From positions 1-21,139 of IMG/VR virus record IMGVR_UViG_3300010155_000132: a stretch of 21,139 nt of DNA, one strand, 5' to 3'. Source of the DNA: a virus. The notes beneath the pieces were generated by a model. That model searched no databases and was not told the DNA's origin. It saw nothing but the letters and a program-made list of their open reading frames with translations. A program made the position numbers and the translations under genes. Numbering within the stretch: the first letter of the stretch is position 1; every line of letters begins with the position of its first letter. Shown here piece after piece: positions 8,450-15,305 of this stretch.

Positions 8450-8773
8450 TTATTGTAGAACTCCGATCTCTTTAACCGTGACGACATCGTCATCGTCTTC
8501 GGTGTCAATGCGGGATTCTGATCGTGATGCCTCGACTTCTTTCATTGCTTTCGCGAGGTCTTCTATCATTGGGAGCCACTTAACGTCTCCACCAAAGAAC
8601 TGGTTTAGCCCTTCATCCACTAGCATGTGCATGAGGCGGTCAATCTTAGACCGGTCTTTAGCGTTGTCGTCCTTCTTAGCGACTCGCTTGGCTATCTTGC
8701 TTCCTGATCGCTCTGCAACCTTCTCTACCCTTGCGGCTAGAGCTTCCTGCTGAGCTTCGAATAAATCTGACAT
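8450..8773 (-). CDS. Hypothetical protein between portal and scaffold
   Basis: 107 residues, helical and charged: EAQQEALAARVEKVAE, then KKDDNAKDRSKIDRLMHMLV, then an acidic tail with DTEDDDDVV. It starts one base after the portal stop (TAG-T-ATG), so it is translationally tied to the portal gene. A small accessory protein here could be a head-assembly or scaffold-helper protein; I recognise no family. Confidence 0.7.
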   Translation of the reverse strand: MSDLFEAQQEALAARVEKVAERSGSKIAKRVAKKDDNAKDRSKIDRLMHMLVDEGLNQFFGGDVKWLPMIEDLAKAMKEVEASRSESRIDTEDDDDVVTVKEIGVLQ

Positions 8774-8774
8774 A

Positions 8775-10568
8775 CTATTGGATTTGTTGGTTAAGAGCTT
8801 CTTGTATAGGAGGTAGTGGCGGCAATGCTCCCTCTACTGGAACTTCCTGTGGGGCCTGTGCTTCTGCCTGCTGCGCTTCCTGCGGGAATAGGGACGCTGG
8901 GTTGGATTGCCACTGGAATAGCCGCTTAGCCGCGTCGTTAGGATCTGCGTAGCCAATCTTGTCAAACAGTGTCACTGGGTCGATAGCTCCTGCTGCCCAT
9001 AGATCAATAGCCTCGTTACGTTTCGTAAGGTCATCCTTTGGCACAAGAGATCCTGGCTTAACGCTGACCAATAGTTTCTTATTAAAGTCGTCACGGCGTA
9101 GGGAGGTGAACTCCATAGCGCTGTCCTTGCCTACAACAGCCGCATGGTGCTCCTCGTTGTAGTAGACGAACATCATCTGCACCCACCAGTTGTAGATACC
9201 GTCTGCAAACTCTTCAACATACTCACCGATACCGCTTCCAATACGGTCTGCATCTTGGCCTTGAATCTGGATCTTTCCACGTACTGTGCGCTCTCCACGT
9301 ACTCCTTGGGGGCTAGAGCCACTAACACCGAAGATATTCCGTAGCTGTGTTCGGTCATCAATAAGGGCATCAAAGACGAAGCTAGGTAGGGGTGGGACAT
9401 TATTGCGACCAACTGACCGCTCACCACCTGAGACACGAATAGGCAAACCAACGGCCAAAGCTCGTGCTGCCTGTGCTAACTGCTCCTTCGTAACCACATC
9501 AGCGTCAGCAATGATGCTGGTATTCATCTGACTGGCATTGGCGTCAATCTGGCGTCGTCGGAGGTTAATGGAGTCTTGGATGGAGATAACCTGCTCAACA
9601 AGGGAAGTCTGGTCGTAAGGATGCTTGCCTACGTTGAACACTGAAAGGAATACAAATGGCATCTTTCTCTCACTAAAGTGGTTGCGGCCACGTTCTTCTA
9701 CCTCTTCAGTAGTCTCTACACCGAACTCATCTGTAGTTACCTCTTCTCGTGTCGAGTTGTAGTTCCAGTGAGGGTTTCGCTTAATGTCTAGGATGATGTC
9801 GTTCACCTTCCAGAAGAGAACGTCAGTAGTCCACCACTCGGTGTATCGAAGCTCAGTCATCATCTTGTCCTTTACCAGTTTCTTGATCTCTTCTTTCTTC
9901 TTAGGGAAGCGCTTAACAAGCGTCTCAGCCGTGTCTTTACGCACATGACCGATGTACTGACCTGTGTATTCAGCTGACTCAACACTAGCCTCTGGGTCTA
10001 GGATGAGCTGTTGAGGACGGATAACGTCTGTCTTGATCTCATCTGAAGGGAAATCCCAGCTAATCTTAGCCACTCCCACGTAGTACAAGAGCCAGAAACG
10101 CACTGCACGCTTGAGGTCCAGCTTCAATCGGGAGGTATCAGCGATGTATGTGAGCTGCTTTCGCACTGTATCTGCTAGATCTTCGCCTTCTACTGTGTTG
10201 TCTGCTACCACTAATGGCTCTGGGTTAGCACTTGTAGCCAGTGGAATAAAAGTCTCTACAGCCTCAAAGAGAACATTGTCTCTGTTCTCGTGGTGACCAT
10301 GACCGGACCGACCACCTTGATAGTCGCTCTGGATGCCTAGCCAGTAATGTTCGTTCTCTCGTCGAAGGTCAGGTAGGGAATCAATCTTCTTATCCCAGTT
10401 CTTCTTCCATTGGTTGGCCAACTTAATCAACTCATCTTCGTCTAAATCTACTTCAAGCTCTGGAGTGAGTGACGATGCTACTCCTTCTTGTTCTTCCTCA
10501 CCTGTATCGTTCCCGACCTTGTTGATTCGGGCGCGTAGGGAGTAATAGCCGTTTGAAAGTATGCTCAT
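8775..10568 (-). CDS. Portal protein
   Basis: 597 residues. It forms the twelve-fold ring at the packaging vertex through which DNA enters. Supporting sequence: an N-terminal acidic segment, NQWKKNWDKKIDSLPDLRRE, VRFWLLYYVGVAKISWDFPS, PQQLILDPEASVESAEYTGQ, a MPFVFLSVFNVGKHPYDQTS segment and SIQDSINLRRRQIDANASQM, the last being the long helix common in podovirus-like portals. The C-terminus is Pro/Gln-rich. It lies behind the terminase large subunit and begins a transcription unit of its own (promoter at 10634-10662). The start ATG abuts the U-run of an intrinsic terminator and has no Shine-Dalgarno sequence. Confidence 0.9.
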   Translation of the reverse strand: MSILSNGYYSLRARINKVGNDTGEEEQEGVASSLTPELEVDLDEDELIKLANQWKKNWDKKIDSLPDLRRENEHYWLGIQSDYQGGRSGHGHHENRDNVLFEAVETFIPLATSANPEPLVVADNTVEGEDLADTVRKQLTYIADTSRLKLDLKRAVRFWLLYYVGVAKISWDFPSDEIKTDVIRPQQLILDPEASVESAEYTGQYIGHVRKDTAETLVKRFPKKKEEIKKLVKDKMMTELRYTEWWTTDVLFWKVNDIILDIKRNPHWNYNSTREEVTTDEFGVETTEEVEERGRNHFSERKMPFVFLSVFNVGKHPYDQTSLVEQVISIQDSINLRRRQIDANASQMNTSIIADADVVTKEQLAQAARALAVGLPIRVSGGERSVGRNNVPPLPSFVFDALIDDRTQLRNIFGVSGSSPQGVRGERTVRGKIQIQGQDADRIGSGIGEYVEEFADGIYNWWVQMMFVYYNEEHHAAVVGKDSAMEFTSLRRDDFNKKLLVSVKPGSLVPKDDLTKRNEAIDLWAAGAIDPVTLFDKIGYADPNDAAKRLFQWQSNPASLFPQEAQQAEAQAPQEVPVEGALPPLPPIQEALNQQIQ

Positions 10569-10570
10569 AA

Positions 10571-10602
10571 AATAAAAAGGGGAGTCACCAAAATGGCAAC
10601 CC
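10571..10602 (-). terminator. Intrinsic terminator directly before the portal start codon
   Basis: In the minus-strand transcript GGGUUGCC pairs with GGUGAC-U-CC (one bulged U, two wobble pairs) around the loop AUUUU, followed by CCUUUUUAUUUU and then the AUG at 10568. A terminator between a promoter and its first gene implies regulated read-through. Confidence 0.65.
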
Positions 10603-10622
10603 GCCTTCGAATGGAAAGGGTT
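10598..10622 (-). promoter_or_regulatory. Candidate antiterminator stem-loop (leader A)
   Basis: AACCC pairs with GGGUU around the 15-nt loop UUUCCAUUCGAAGGC. The 3' arm GGGUU is the first part of the terminator stem at 10571-10602, so the two structures exclude each other. The same layout, with a different stem sequence and nearly the same loop, occurs at 19040-19065. Confidence 0.6.
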
Positions 10623-10633
10623 TTATTAACTAA

Positions 10634-10662
10634 ATTGTAGCACACCTATTTGCGCCTGTACA
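10634..10662 (-). promoter_or_regulatory. Promoter for the portal/capsid operon
   Basis: On the minus strand: TGTACA (10657-10662), 17 bases, TACAAT (10634-10639), with a TG one base before the -10 (extended -10). The expected start near 10627 places the leader-A hairpin at the very 5' end of the transcript. A similar TGCTACAAT occurs at 13282-13290. Confidence 0.55.
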
Positions 10663-10831
10663 CCCACTTATCAGTCTTTATGCCATCTATCATGCCCTCA
10701 TGGTTAACGTGAAGCGTGATAGATCCGCTCTTGCCTGCGGCGTGCATAATCGTAACCTCAGACACAATCGTGTTAAACACGCTGTAATACTGCTGAAACA
10801 TCTTGAATCGTTCGATATCACGGGGGGACAT
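10646..10831 (-). CDS. Small hypothetical protein after the terminase gene
   Basis: 61 residues from the chosen ATG at 10831, beginning MSPRDIERFKMFQQYYSVFN and ending KTDKWVYRRK. This start lies eight bases after the terminase stop and has AGGA five bases upstream. Longer versions starting at 10858 or 10924 overlap the terminase gene by 20 or 86 bases and have no ribosome site. It has a helical first half and a small beta second half; no family is recognised. Its end lies just before the portal promoter, whose -35 falls inside the gene. Confidence 0.6.
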   Translation of the reverse strand: MSPRDIERFKMFQQYYSVFNTIVSEVTIMHAAGKSGSITLHVNHEGMIDGIKTDKWVYRRK

Positions 10832-10838
10832 CTCGATC

Positions 10839-12506
10839 CTAACCATTTCTCCAATCATGTTTGTTTTTATCAGGTAATAAGATTCCTTTTGTATATTCAC
10901 GTGGGAGACTGCCGTCATAGTCAACCTCTACTCCCTTCTGGAACGAATCAATCGGAACTGTCCCTGCAACCTGTAATCCACCATCTGCAAACTTGTTCAT
11001 ACCCGTGCGCCAATACGATGTAGCGTGAGCGTAGTGATCTGGGCCATTATGCTCCCATCTGCGCTCCATGATCCCTAGTCGCTTGTTCTCTATAGCCATC
11101 CGGTAAAGGTTCTTGTAGTGCTGTGAAAACTCGAACCACTCATCGTATGTTCCATTAAGAGCTATACGCTTGGTGGTGAACTCATCAATCACGAACTGGA
11201 TCATCCTGTTACGGTCAACATGGACAATGCCGTGGTCCTTCTTCTCACCCCATCGGATAAGCTCTCGATGCTTACTGTCTACCGAATAATAGCATAGATA
11301 GATGCGTCCCTGATACTTCTCTTGAAGCTCTCTGATCTTGATGAGATCCCCGTGTGCATCAGCTACGATAATCATCTTAGGGTAGCGTCGTAAAAGAGAT
11401 TCTATCTCATCATAGCTCTCTGCGCTGTTGTGGTAGAAGATGCCATCCTTGTTACCAACGACGTACCAGAGCGTAAGCCCTGTATCTAGTCCCATGACTA
11501 TCCGGCCCTCCTGTGTGTTCACCTCACTAGTCACATTCTGCATGATTGTCTCTTCTGAGACAGAGTTACCACTACCATGATGCTCTAGCCCTAGTACGAA
11601 GTTGTCAAATTGATCTCGTGGCTTGGTCTCATACTTCTCGATGATCTCTGCCGCTGACACCCAGGGAGCCATGAGCAGACTGATCCAATAACCAGAGAAC
11701 TCCTTGTCCTTGTACTTAGCCACCCACCTTCCTAAGCGCCTCTCTTTACGTGTAAGCGCTTTATGGCAAGACTTGCACTGATAGACCTTTCTTTCAAAAC
11801 AAATGGACTCAGGGAAGTCTAGGTACTGCTCTTCCTTGCATCCACCACACTTTATAAACCAATGCTTCTGGTCTGATCTCTCCCAGTATCTATCCACTCC
11901 ATGCCCTGGCACTGATGGGTTGGAGAAATACGACTCCCATTGATACTTGCTGTGCTGTAGACGAGTGGAGTACTGATCCACGATGTTCATGTCTGAGCGG
12001 TCCAGCTCGTCGTAGATGTTCCAGTCTGACGAAATGGATAGAGCCGCACGAGTCGTCATCGTTCCACGGAAGTAGACTACTGAGTTGCCTACACGCTTCT
12101 GTTCAACAGAGTCTCTATCAATGTATTCCTGTAGTACAGGGTTGTTGTCAATGATTCGGTTGATCTTAGCGCCCACTACGTCCTTCACGTCATTACCCGT
12201 TGGGAGAGTGTAGATGACATCCATCTTCTTCTTCTGAGCTATATAGAATAGCTTGAAGATCATCATGGTGGTGAAGGTGATCTGGGCTGCCTTCTTGCAT
12301 ACCATCTTCGGAGAGAAGTCCGAGTAGATGTCATACATGAAGAGGTGGTCGTCAAAGTCAAGAGGAACACCGGTCTCTGTCTTCATCCCGTGCTCTTTGA
12401 TCCAGTGGTGAATTGAGAAGTCACTGAGGTTCATCTGTCGTCTAACCGGAATGGCTCCCGGCTGTGTTACAAGCGGGTACGTGGCGACCTTTGGGAGCAC
12501 AGCCAT
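10839..12506 (-). CDS. terL: Terminase large subunit (gpA-like)
   Basis: 555 residues. The ATPase/nuclease motor that packages DNA into the procapsid. An adenine-binding/Walker A-like segment is CKKAAQITFTT at 70-80 (a deviant form as in lambda gpA relatives), Walker B-like WNIYDELD at 162-169, a zinc knuckle CxxC...CxxC at Cys220/223/244/247, and an RNase H-like nuclease with VMGLDTG (Asp341), IIVADAHGD (Asp383) and PDHYAHA (Asp490). These acidic residues are the expected metal ligands. The start at 12506 lacks a ribosome site; an ATG at codon 25 (12434, MNLSDFSIHHW) is a fair alternative and would free a small Cys-rich frame. It follows the small subunit by 35 bases. Confidence 0.93.
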   Translation of the reverse strand: MAVLPKVATYPLVTQPGAIPVRRQMNLSDFSIHHWIKEHGMKTETGVPLDFDDHLFMYDIYSDFSPKMVCKKAAQITFTTMMIFKLFYIAQKKKMDVIYTLPTGNDVKDVVGAKINRIIDNNPVLQEYIDRDSVEQKRVGNSVVYFRGTMTTRAALSISSDWNIYDELDRSDMNIVDQYSTRLQHSKYQWESYFSNPSVPGHGVDRYWERSDQKHWFIKCGGCKEEQYLDFPESICFERKVYQCKSCHKALTRKERRLGRWVAKYKDKEFSGYWISLLMAPWVSAAEIIEKYETKPRDQFDNFVLGLEHHGSGNSVSEETIMQNVTSEVNTQEGRIVMGLDTGLTLWYVVGNKDGIFYHNSAESYDEIESLLRRYPKMIIVADAHGDLIKIRELQEKYQGRIYLCYYSVDSKHRELIRWGEKKDHGIVHVDRNRMIQFVIDEFTTKRIALNGTYDEWFEFSQHYKNLYRMAIENKRLGIMERRWEHNGPDHYAHATSYWRTGMNKFADGGLQVAGTVPIDSFQKGVEVDYDGSLPREYTKGILLPDKNKHDWRNG

Positions 12507-12525
12507 TCTTGCACTTACAGTTCAT
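12442..12525 (-). CDS. Possible 27-residue Cys-rich peptide overlapping the terminase start
   Basis: ATG at 12525, AAGGGG close upstream, stop at 12442. The product begins MNCKCKNGCAPKGRHVPAC and has four Cys plus two His, a small metal-binding look. It ends seven bases before the alternative terminase start at 12434. If terminase begins there, this would be a tidy separate gene; if terminase begins at 12506 it is a shadow. The ribosome site is very close to the ATG. Undecided. Confidence 0.3.
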   Translation of the reverse strand: MNCKCKNGCAPKGRHVPACNTAGSHSG

Positions 12526-12541
12526 AACCCCTTGTTAAAAC

Positions 12542-12943
12542 TTAACCCTTTTCATGTAGCTTTCTAAGTTCAGCGTCATACTTCTTAGCAATAGCTAGTG
12601 CTTCTGGATCGTTGACTTCAATCTTATTAAGAGACTCCCCATCAGTTGTCACGTCAAGCTGTTGCGGTGCTTTACCCATCGTCTGATCCAGTATGTCCTT
12701 TAGAGCTTTGCCGTCCGGTGCTTTCTTATAAACCTTGGTTACATTGCCGTCCTTGTCTGTCACCTGTAGGAAATGGCCTAGTGCTAAGTCTTTCCATGCC
12801 TCGAAGTAAGCCTCTTTGTCCTTCTCCACCTCCTTAGACAACGCTTCCCTCATCATTTGCGCCCTTAACGTGGCCGTTGACTTAGGTCGTCCGCCCTTCT
12901 TGCCGTTCTCGGCACTATGTTCACCTTGTCCTTTTCCAGCCAT
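12542..12943 (-). CDS. terS: Terminase small subunit
   Basis: 133 residues. DNA-recognition partner of the large subunit. The sequence begins MAGKGQGEHSAENGKKGGRP, then a helical region REALSKEVEKDKEAYFEAWK, a DKDGNVTKVYKK turn and DILDQTMGKAPQ, a pattern common in small terminase subunits of phages with gpA-type motors. It ends 35 bases before the large subunit. The start has AGGAT repeated twice upstream (AGGATAACAGGATATG), a usable ribosome site. Confidence 0.82.
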   Translation of the reverse strand: MAGKGQGEHSAENGKKGGRPKSTATLRAQMMREALSKEVEKDKEAYFEAWKDLALGHFLQVTDKDGNVTKVYKKAPDGKALKDILDQTMGKAPQQLDVTTDGESLNKIEVNDPEALAIAKKYDAELRKLHEKG

Positions 12944-12976
12944 ATCCTGTTATCCTGTTACTAACTTTGCTTTGTT

Positions 12977-13051
12977 TGGAGCGGATAGGTCGGGATTGCA
13001 CCGCCCTCTATGCTATGGGATAGCATCACATCGCTACTATGCTTTATCCGC
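12977..13051 (-). tRNA. Degenerate tRNA-Gly(CCC)-like gene
   Basis: 75 nt on the minus strand. Acceptor stem GCGGATA/TATCCGC is a perfect 7 bp and is followed by T and CCA. The anticodon arm is ATGCT-ATCCCAT-AGCAT (5 bp, 7-nt loop, T33, anticodon CCC, A37). The T arm is a 6-bp stem with one G.A mismatch and the loop TGCAATC. The D arm is GCAT/ATGT with loop AGTAGCG. Glycine identity elements agree: G1-C72, C2-G71, U73, C35, C36. Unusual: A instead of U8, no G18G19 pair, T-loop G55 instead of U, 3-nt variable loop. It may be a decaying tRNA, a tRNA mimic, or a special non-translating tRNA. Found by hand; not scored. Confidence 0.5.
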
Positions 13052-13096
13052 GTATTTTACTTGCTTTTTATAGGTTCAGTGGTACTCTCCAAGTGT

Positions 13097-13270
13097 ATGA
13101 AATACCCCTACTATAAGATTCAACTTTTTAACGATATTAGCCTTGCATGGAAGGATATACAGCGTTCTTATAATGCGCCCCCAAACGAACGTATTGCACG
13201 TTATGAGTTAGACGGTAAAAGGGCTAGGATCATGCAGGTGAATGAACGTGACCGGCATCCGTTGGTCTAA
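13097..13270 (+). CDS. Small protein on the opposite strand, unknown
   Basis: 57 residues from ATG 13097 to the stop at 13268-13270, beginning MKYPYYKIQLFNDISLAWKD and ending VNERDRHPLV. It is the only convincing plus-strand gene. Composition is ordinary for a protein (mixed charged and aromatic residues), and no minus-strand gene covers most of it. A longer open frame reaches back to 13010 but that part is antisense to the tRNA-like gene and less protein-like. No Shine-Dalgarno sequence is visible. Its last 41 bases overlap the 3' end of the Mom-like gene in the opposite direction. It would be antisense to the leader of the terminase operon. Confidence 0.55.
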   Translation: MKYPYYKIQLFNDISLAWKDIQRSYNAPPNERIARYELDGKRARIMQVNERDRHPLV

Positions 13271-13979
13271 CCCCTTTATACATTGTAGCACCTCTAGCCC
13301 CTATCTCGGAGAACGGTATTTTTGGAACGGCCAGTCTGTATGACCGGTCTATTGTTTTTATGTACCGCAGCTGGAAGCCAACGAGGATTTTTCCATCAAC
13401 CTTTTCAACATACTGCTTGAAGTTATACCTTCCACCGGTCAGCTTGTAATAAGATTGCCCCCCAAGCTCCTTTCGTGGAGATGTTGGATTAGATTCAAGC
13501 GTCATCTTGTGCATTACATCGCCAGACGGCAGTAAGCAGGTATTCTGGTTTGTCTTAATGCCGGTCAAAGAAAATCCACTAGCCCTATAAATAGTCCCAT
13601 CGCCGCATTGCGTACCGTCCGCAAACGACAATATCCATCGTATATGCGGGGCGTTCTTCTTCAATAATCGTATTGCTATTGCTATGCACCGACTTTCGCT
13701 ATTCTTTGGAAGGCTGTCATCAAACGCCATGCGGTTCAATTCGAGCATCTCGTTCCATTTACACGGGTTTCCGTCCTGATCCACCGCCAACCCAAGTACC
13801 TTGCGTTTATCCAATGGACTGCCAAAACTCATCACACCATGCAGTCGGCCCTCTAAAAACGCCCCGAAATGTAGCGAGCTATGTCGTACCACCTTGCCAG
13901 AATAGTGATGTTTCTTTACAAACAGGTTCGCCACCTTAGAGGGGATGACCTTAACTTTTATGTGTTTTGCGAGGCCCAT
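13230..13979 (-). CDS. mom: Mom-like DNA adenine modification protein
   Basis: 249 residues, close to phage Mu Mom in size. Mom proteins have a GNAT-like fold and convert adenine in phage DNA to a carbamoylmethyl-type adenine, which blocks many restriction enzymes. Sequence signs: HHYSG at 24-28, LHFGAFLEGRLHGVMSFG, LNRMAF at 81-86, NSESR at 93-97 and the hallmark ADGTQCGDGTIYRASGF at 120-136, followed by a C-terminal HKM and YKLTGGRY region. It overlaps the ParB-like gene by 22 bases and has no ribosome site, so translation likely depends on the upstream gene; in Mu the mom gene is also under translational control (Com protein). Assignment from family pattern memory, fairly sure. Confidence 0.82.
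   Translation of the reverse strand: MGLAKHIKVKVIPSKVANLFVKKHHYSGKVVRHSSLHFGAFLEGRLHGVMSFGSPLDKRKVLGLAVDQDGNPCKWNEMLELNRMAFDDSLPKNSESRCIAIAIRLLKKNAPHIRWILSFADGTQCGDGTIYRASGFSLTGIKTNQNTCLLPSGDVMHKMTLESNPTSPRKELGGQSYYKLTGGRYNFKQYVEKVDGKILVGFQLRYIKTIDRSYRLAVPKIPFSEIGARGATMYKGVRPTDAGHVHSPA
13282..13290 (-). promoter_or_regulatory. Extended -10 promoter candidate ahead of tRNA-like gene and terminase
   Basis: TGCTACAAT on the minus strand, identical to the extended -10 of the portal promoter, but with no good -35. It would start a transcript near 13275 that carries the tRNA-like sequence and then the terminase genes. Weak on its own. Confidence 0.3.
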
Positions 13980-14560
13980 AGTGTTGCTAATGCGAATAGC
14001 GCGTTTCCGTTTCGATTCTCATTCCCGTGATAATCTAGCTGCTTGTATTCCTGTGTGCCACTAACCCTTTTCAATACTTCGACTATCTCCTCGGCCTGTG
14101 CATCGGCCAGTGTAAATGTGATCTGTGTAAACGGTGATCTGTCGCCATCCTTTAGTGAGAAATCATCTGACAGCCCATCCTCGTCTATACATAGTGCCAG
14201 GGCCTCTGCCAGCTCTTTCTCCTCCATGCCCGTCAATGCTCGCTCCTCATCTGTCAGTTCTTGTAATAGCTCTTGTAGCTTCTCCTCGTCCCATTCTCCC
14301 GAGATACGGTTCATTGCAATGTTCAATGCCTTCTCCTTGCCCTTGGGTATGTCGATCTGAATCACTGGCACTTCTTCCATTCCGAGGGCGTGGGCTGCTT
14401 TTAAGCGTTGGTGGCCGGATATGACGGTGTTGTCTTTGTTAATCACTACAGGCTCTACGAAACCAAACTCCTCGATAGACTTTACTAACTTGTTAAGCTG
14501 GCCCGTGCTGATCTTGCGCGGGTTGTAGTCAGCAGGTAGTAAGTCCTTTACTTTCTTCAT
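13958..14560 (-). CDS. ParB N-terminal-domain protein
   Basis: 200 residues from ATG 14560, chosen because AGAGGAT lies just upstream and the conserved domain begins at once; the longer frame to 14617 would use TTG. ParB-like domain: DYNPRKI at 11-17, KLVKSIEEFGFVEPVVI, and VISGHQRLKAA at 47-57 holding the GHQR motif, then a helix rich in Glu and Leu (LQELLQELTDEERAL). Related domains are known as DNA-binding, CTP-binding or nuclease units, and phages often place them next to DNA-modification genes. Here the stop lies inside the Mom-like gene (22-base overlap), so the pair is probably made together. A regulator or partner for DNA modification is inference; chromosome partition is unlikely because no ParA is seen. 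Confidence 0.8.
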   Translation of the reverse strand: MKKVKDLLPADYNPRKISTGQLNKLVKSIEEFGFVEPVVINKDNTVISGHQRLKAAHALGMEEVPVIQIDIPKGKEKALNIAMNRISGEWDEEKLQELLQELTDEERALTGMEEKELAEALALCIDEDGLSDDFSLKDGDRSPFTQITFTLADAQAEEIVEVLKRVSGTQEYKQLDYHGNENRNGNALFALATLWASQNT

Positions 14561-14575
14561 ATATCCTCTGTCCCC

Positions 14576-14587
14576 TACTGGGGTGTA
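14576..14587 (-). promoter_or_regulatory. Short hairpin beside the ParB-like gene's ribosome site
   Basis: CCCC-AGTA-GGGG in the transcript, only a few bases before the AGAGGAT ribosome site of the ParB-like gene. Such a stem could tune translation of the ParB/Mom pair. Small, and may be chance. Confidence 0.3.
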
Positions 14588-14638
14588 TGTATGTAAAAGT
14601 GCTCTATCGTTGAACAATATCGGTGGGGGAGTGGGGGA

Positions 14639-14872
14639 CTAGGCTACTTTCACCTCTTCAGGTTTCTCCTTAGCTTTCTCTTGCATAGCTTTGAACTGCT
14701 CCTCTGTTACCTCTTGGCAGGTGAACGACACTATGTGGGCTACGTTGAGATCAATAGTCCCATCGTCTAGTTGGAGTGTTATGCAATCCTTAGAGAAGTC
14801 AGGTCGTAGGGCTTCATCCTTAGTGAGCTGGAACTGTTGGCCAGTTACCATTGTGGCTTGGATGATGTACAT
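14639..14872 (-). CDS. Small hypothetical protein
   Basis: 77 residues, beginning MYIIQATMVTGQQFQLTKDE, with a beta-rich first half (ITLQLDDGTIDLNVAHIVSF) and a Lys/Glu helix at the C-terminus. It looks like a small beta-barrel or SH3-like fold, but no family is recognised. It follows the 58-residue gene by two bases and precedes the ParB-like gene in the same operon. No ribosome site (AATAAACATG), so coupled translation is likely. Confidence 0.65.
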   Translation of the reverse strand: MYIIQATMVTGQQFQLTKDEALRPDFSKDCITLQLDDGTIDLNVAHIVSFTCQEVTEEQFKAMQEKAKEKPEEVKVA

Positions 14873-14874
14873 GT

Positions 14875-15051
14875 TTATTTTCTTTTAAGTTTGATGTCTT
14901 CAGGCTCTCCGAAGCGCTTGAGGAACTTCGGGTTCTTCTTACCGTTGGTGTCTAATGGTTGTATTATATCATCTTTGAACCATCTCTGCTGGCGTTCTAT
15001 GTCCCGTCTCTTGGAGCGAGACATCTCGAACTTTGATCTTACCCTTGGCAT
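14875..15051 (-). CDS. Small basic protein after GroES
   Basis: 58 residues, beginning MPRVRSKFEMSRSKRRDIER and ending GEPEDIKLKRK. About a third of residues are Lys or Arg, so nucleic-acid or acidic-protein binding is possible. The first 13 bases overlap the end of the GroES gene in another frame, a coupled arrangement. A TGATATAAT extended -10-like sequence lies inside the gene at 14963-14971 and might start transcripts for the genes that follow. Confidence 0.65.
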   Translation of the reverse strand: MPRVRSKFEMSRSKRRDIERQQRWFKDDIIQPLDTNGKKNPKFLKRFGEPEDIKLKRK

Positions 15052-15305
15052 ACAGCCATCACATCCTGCTCTTCGACCAGGTAAACCTCTTCACCCTCAT
15101 GCTTGAATGCGTCGGGGGCGTATTTCTTATAAAGCACTGTGTCTCCTACCTTGACTTCCTTGGCCTCATAGCCCTTACCGATGCTTAGGACTGTGCCTGT
15201 GTCTTTCTCTTCCTTAGCCTCTGTGGCCACCATGATCTCGCCTTCCTTGACCTCTGGCTCTAGTGGTTGGATGAGGAAGTAAACCCCGATTGCTTTTAGT
15301 TTCAT
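15039..15305 (-). CDS. groES: GroES-like co-chaperonin
   Basis: 88 residues, slightly shorter than the usual 95-100. The family signature is clear in the C-terminal half: TGTVLSIGKG, VKVGDTVLYKKYAPDAF, then GEEVYLVEEQDVMAV, matching the GroES pattern of GKG, VGD-VL-KY and EEDILAV. The mobile loop that contacts GroEL would be GEIMVATEAKEEKDTG at about residues 22-37, with the hydrophobic triplet IMV in place of the usual IVL. The ATG overlaps the stop of the 59-residue gene (ATGA). It probably caps the phage GroEL encoded just upstream. Confidence 0.88.
   Translation of the reverse strand: MKLKAIGVYFLIQPLEPEVKEGEIMVATEAKEEKDTGTVLSIGKGYEAKEVKVGDTVLYKKYAPDAFKHEGEEVYLVEEQDVMAVCQG

Noticed and set aside
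13010-13096. N-terminal extension of the plus-strand gene
   Set aside because: The extra 29 residues lie partly opposite the tRNA-like gene and have a hydrophobic, unlikely composition; ATG 13097 was chosen.
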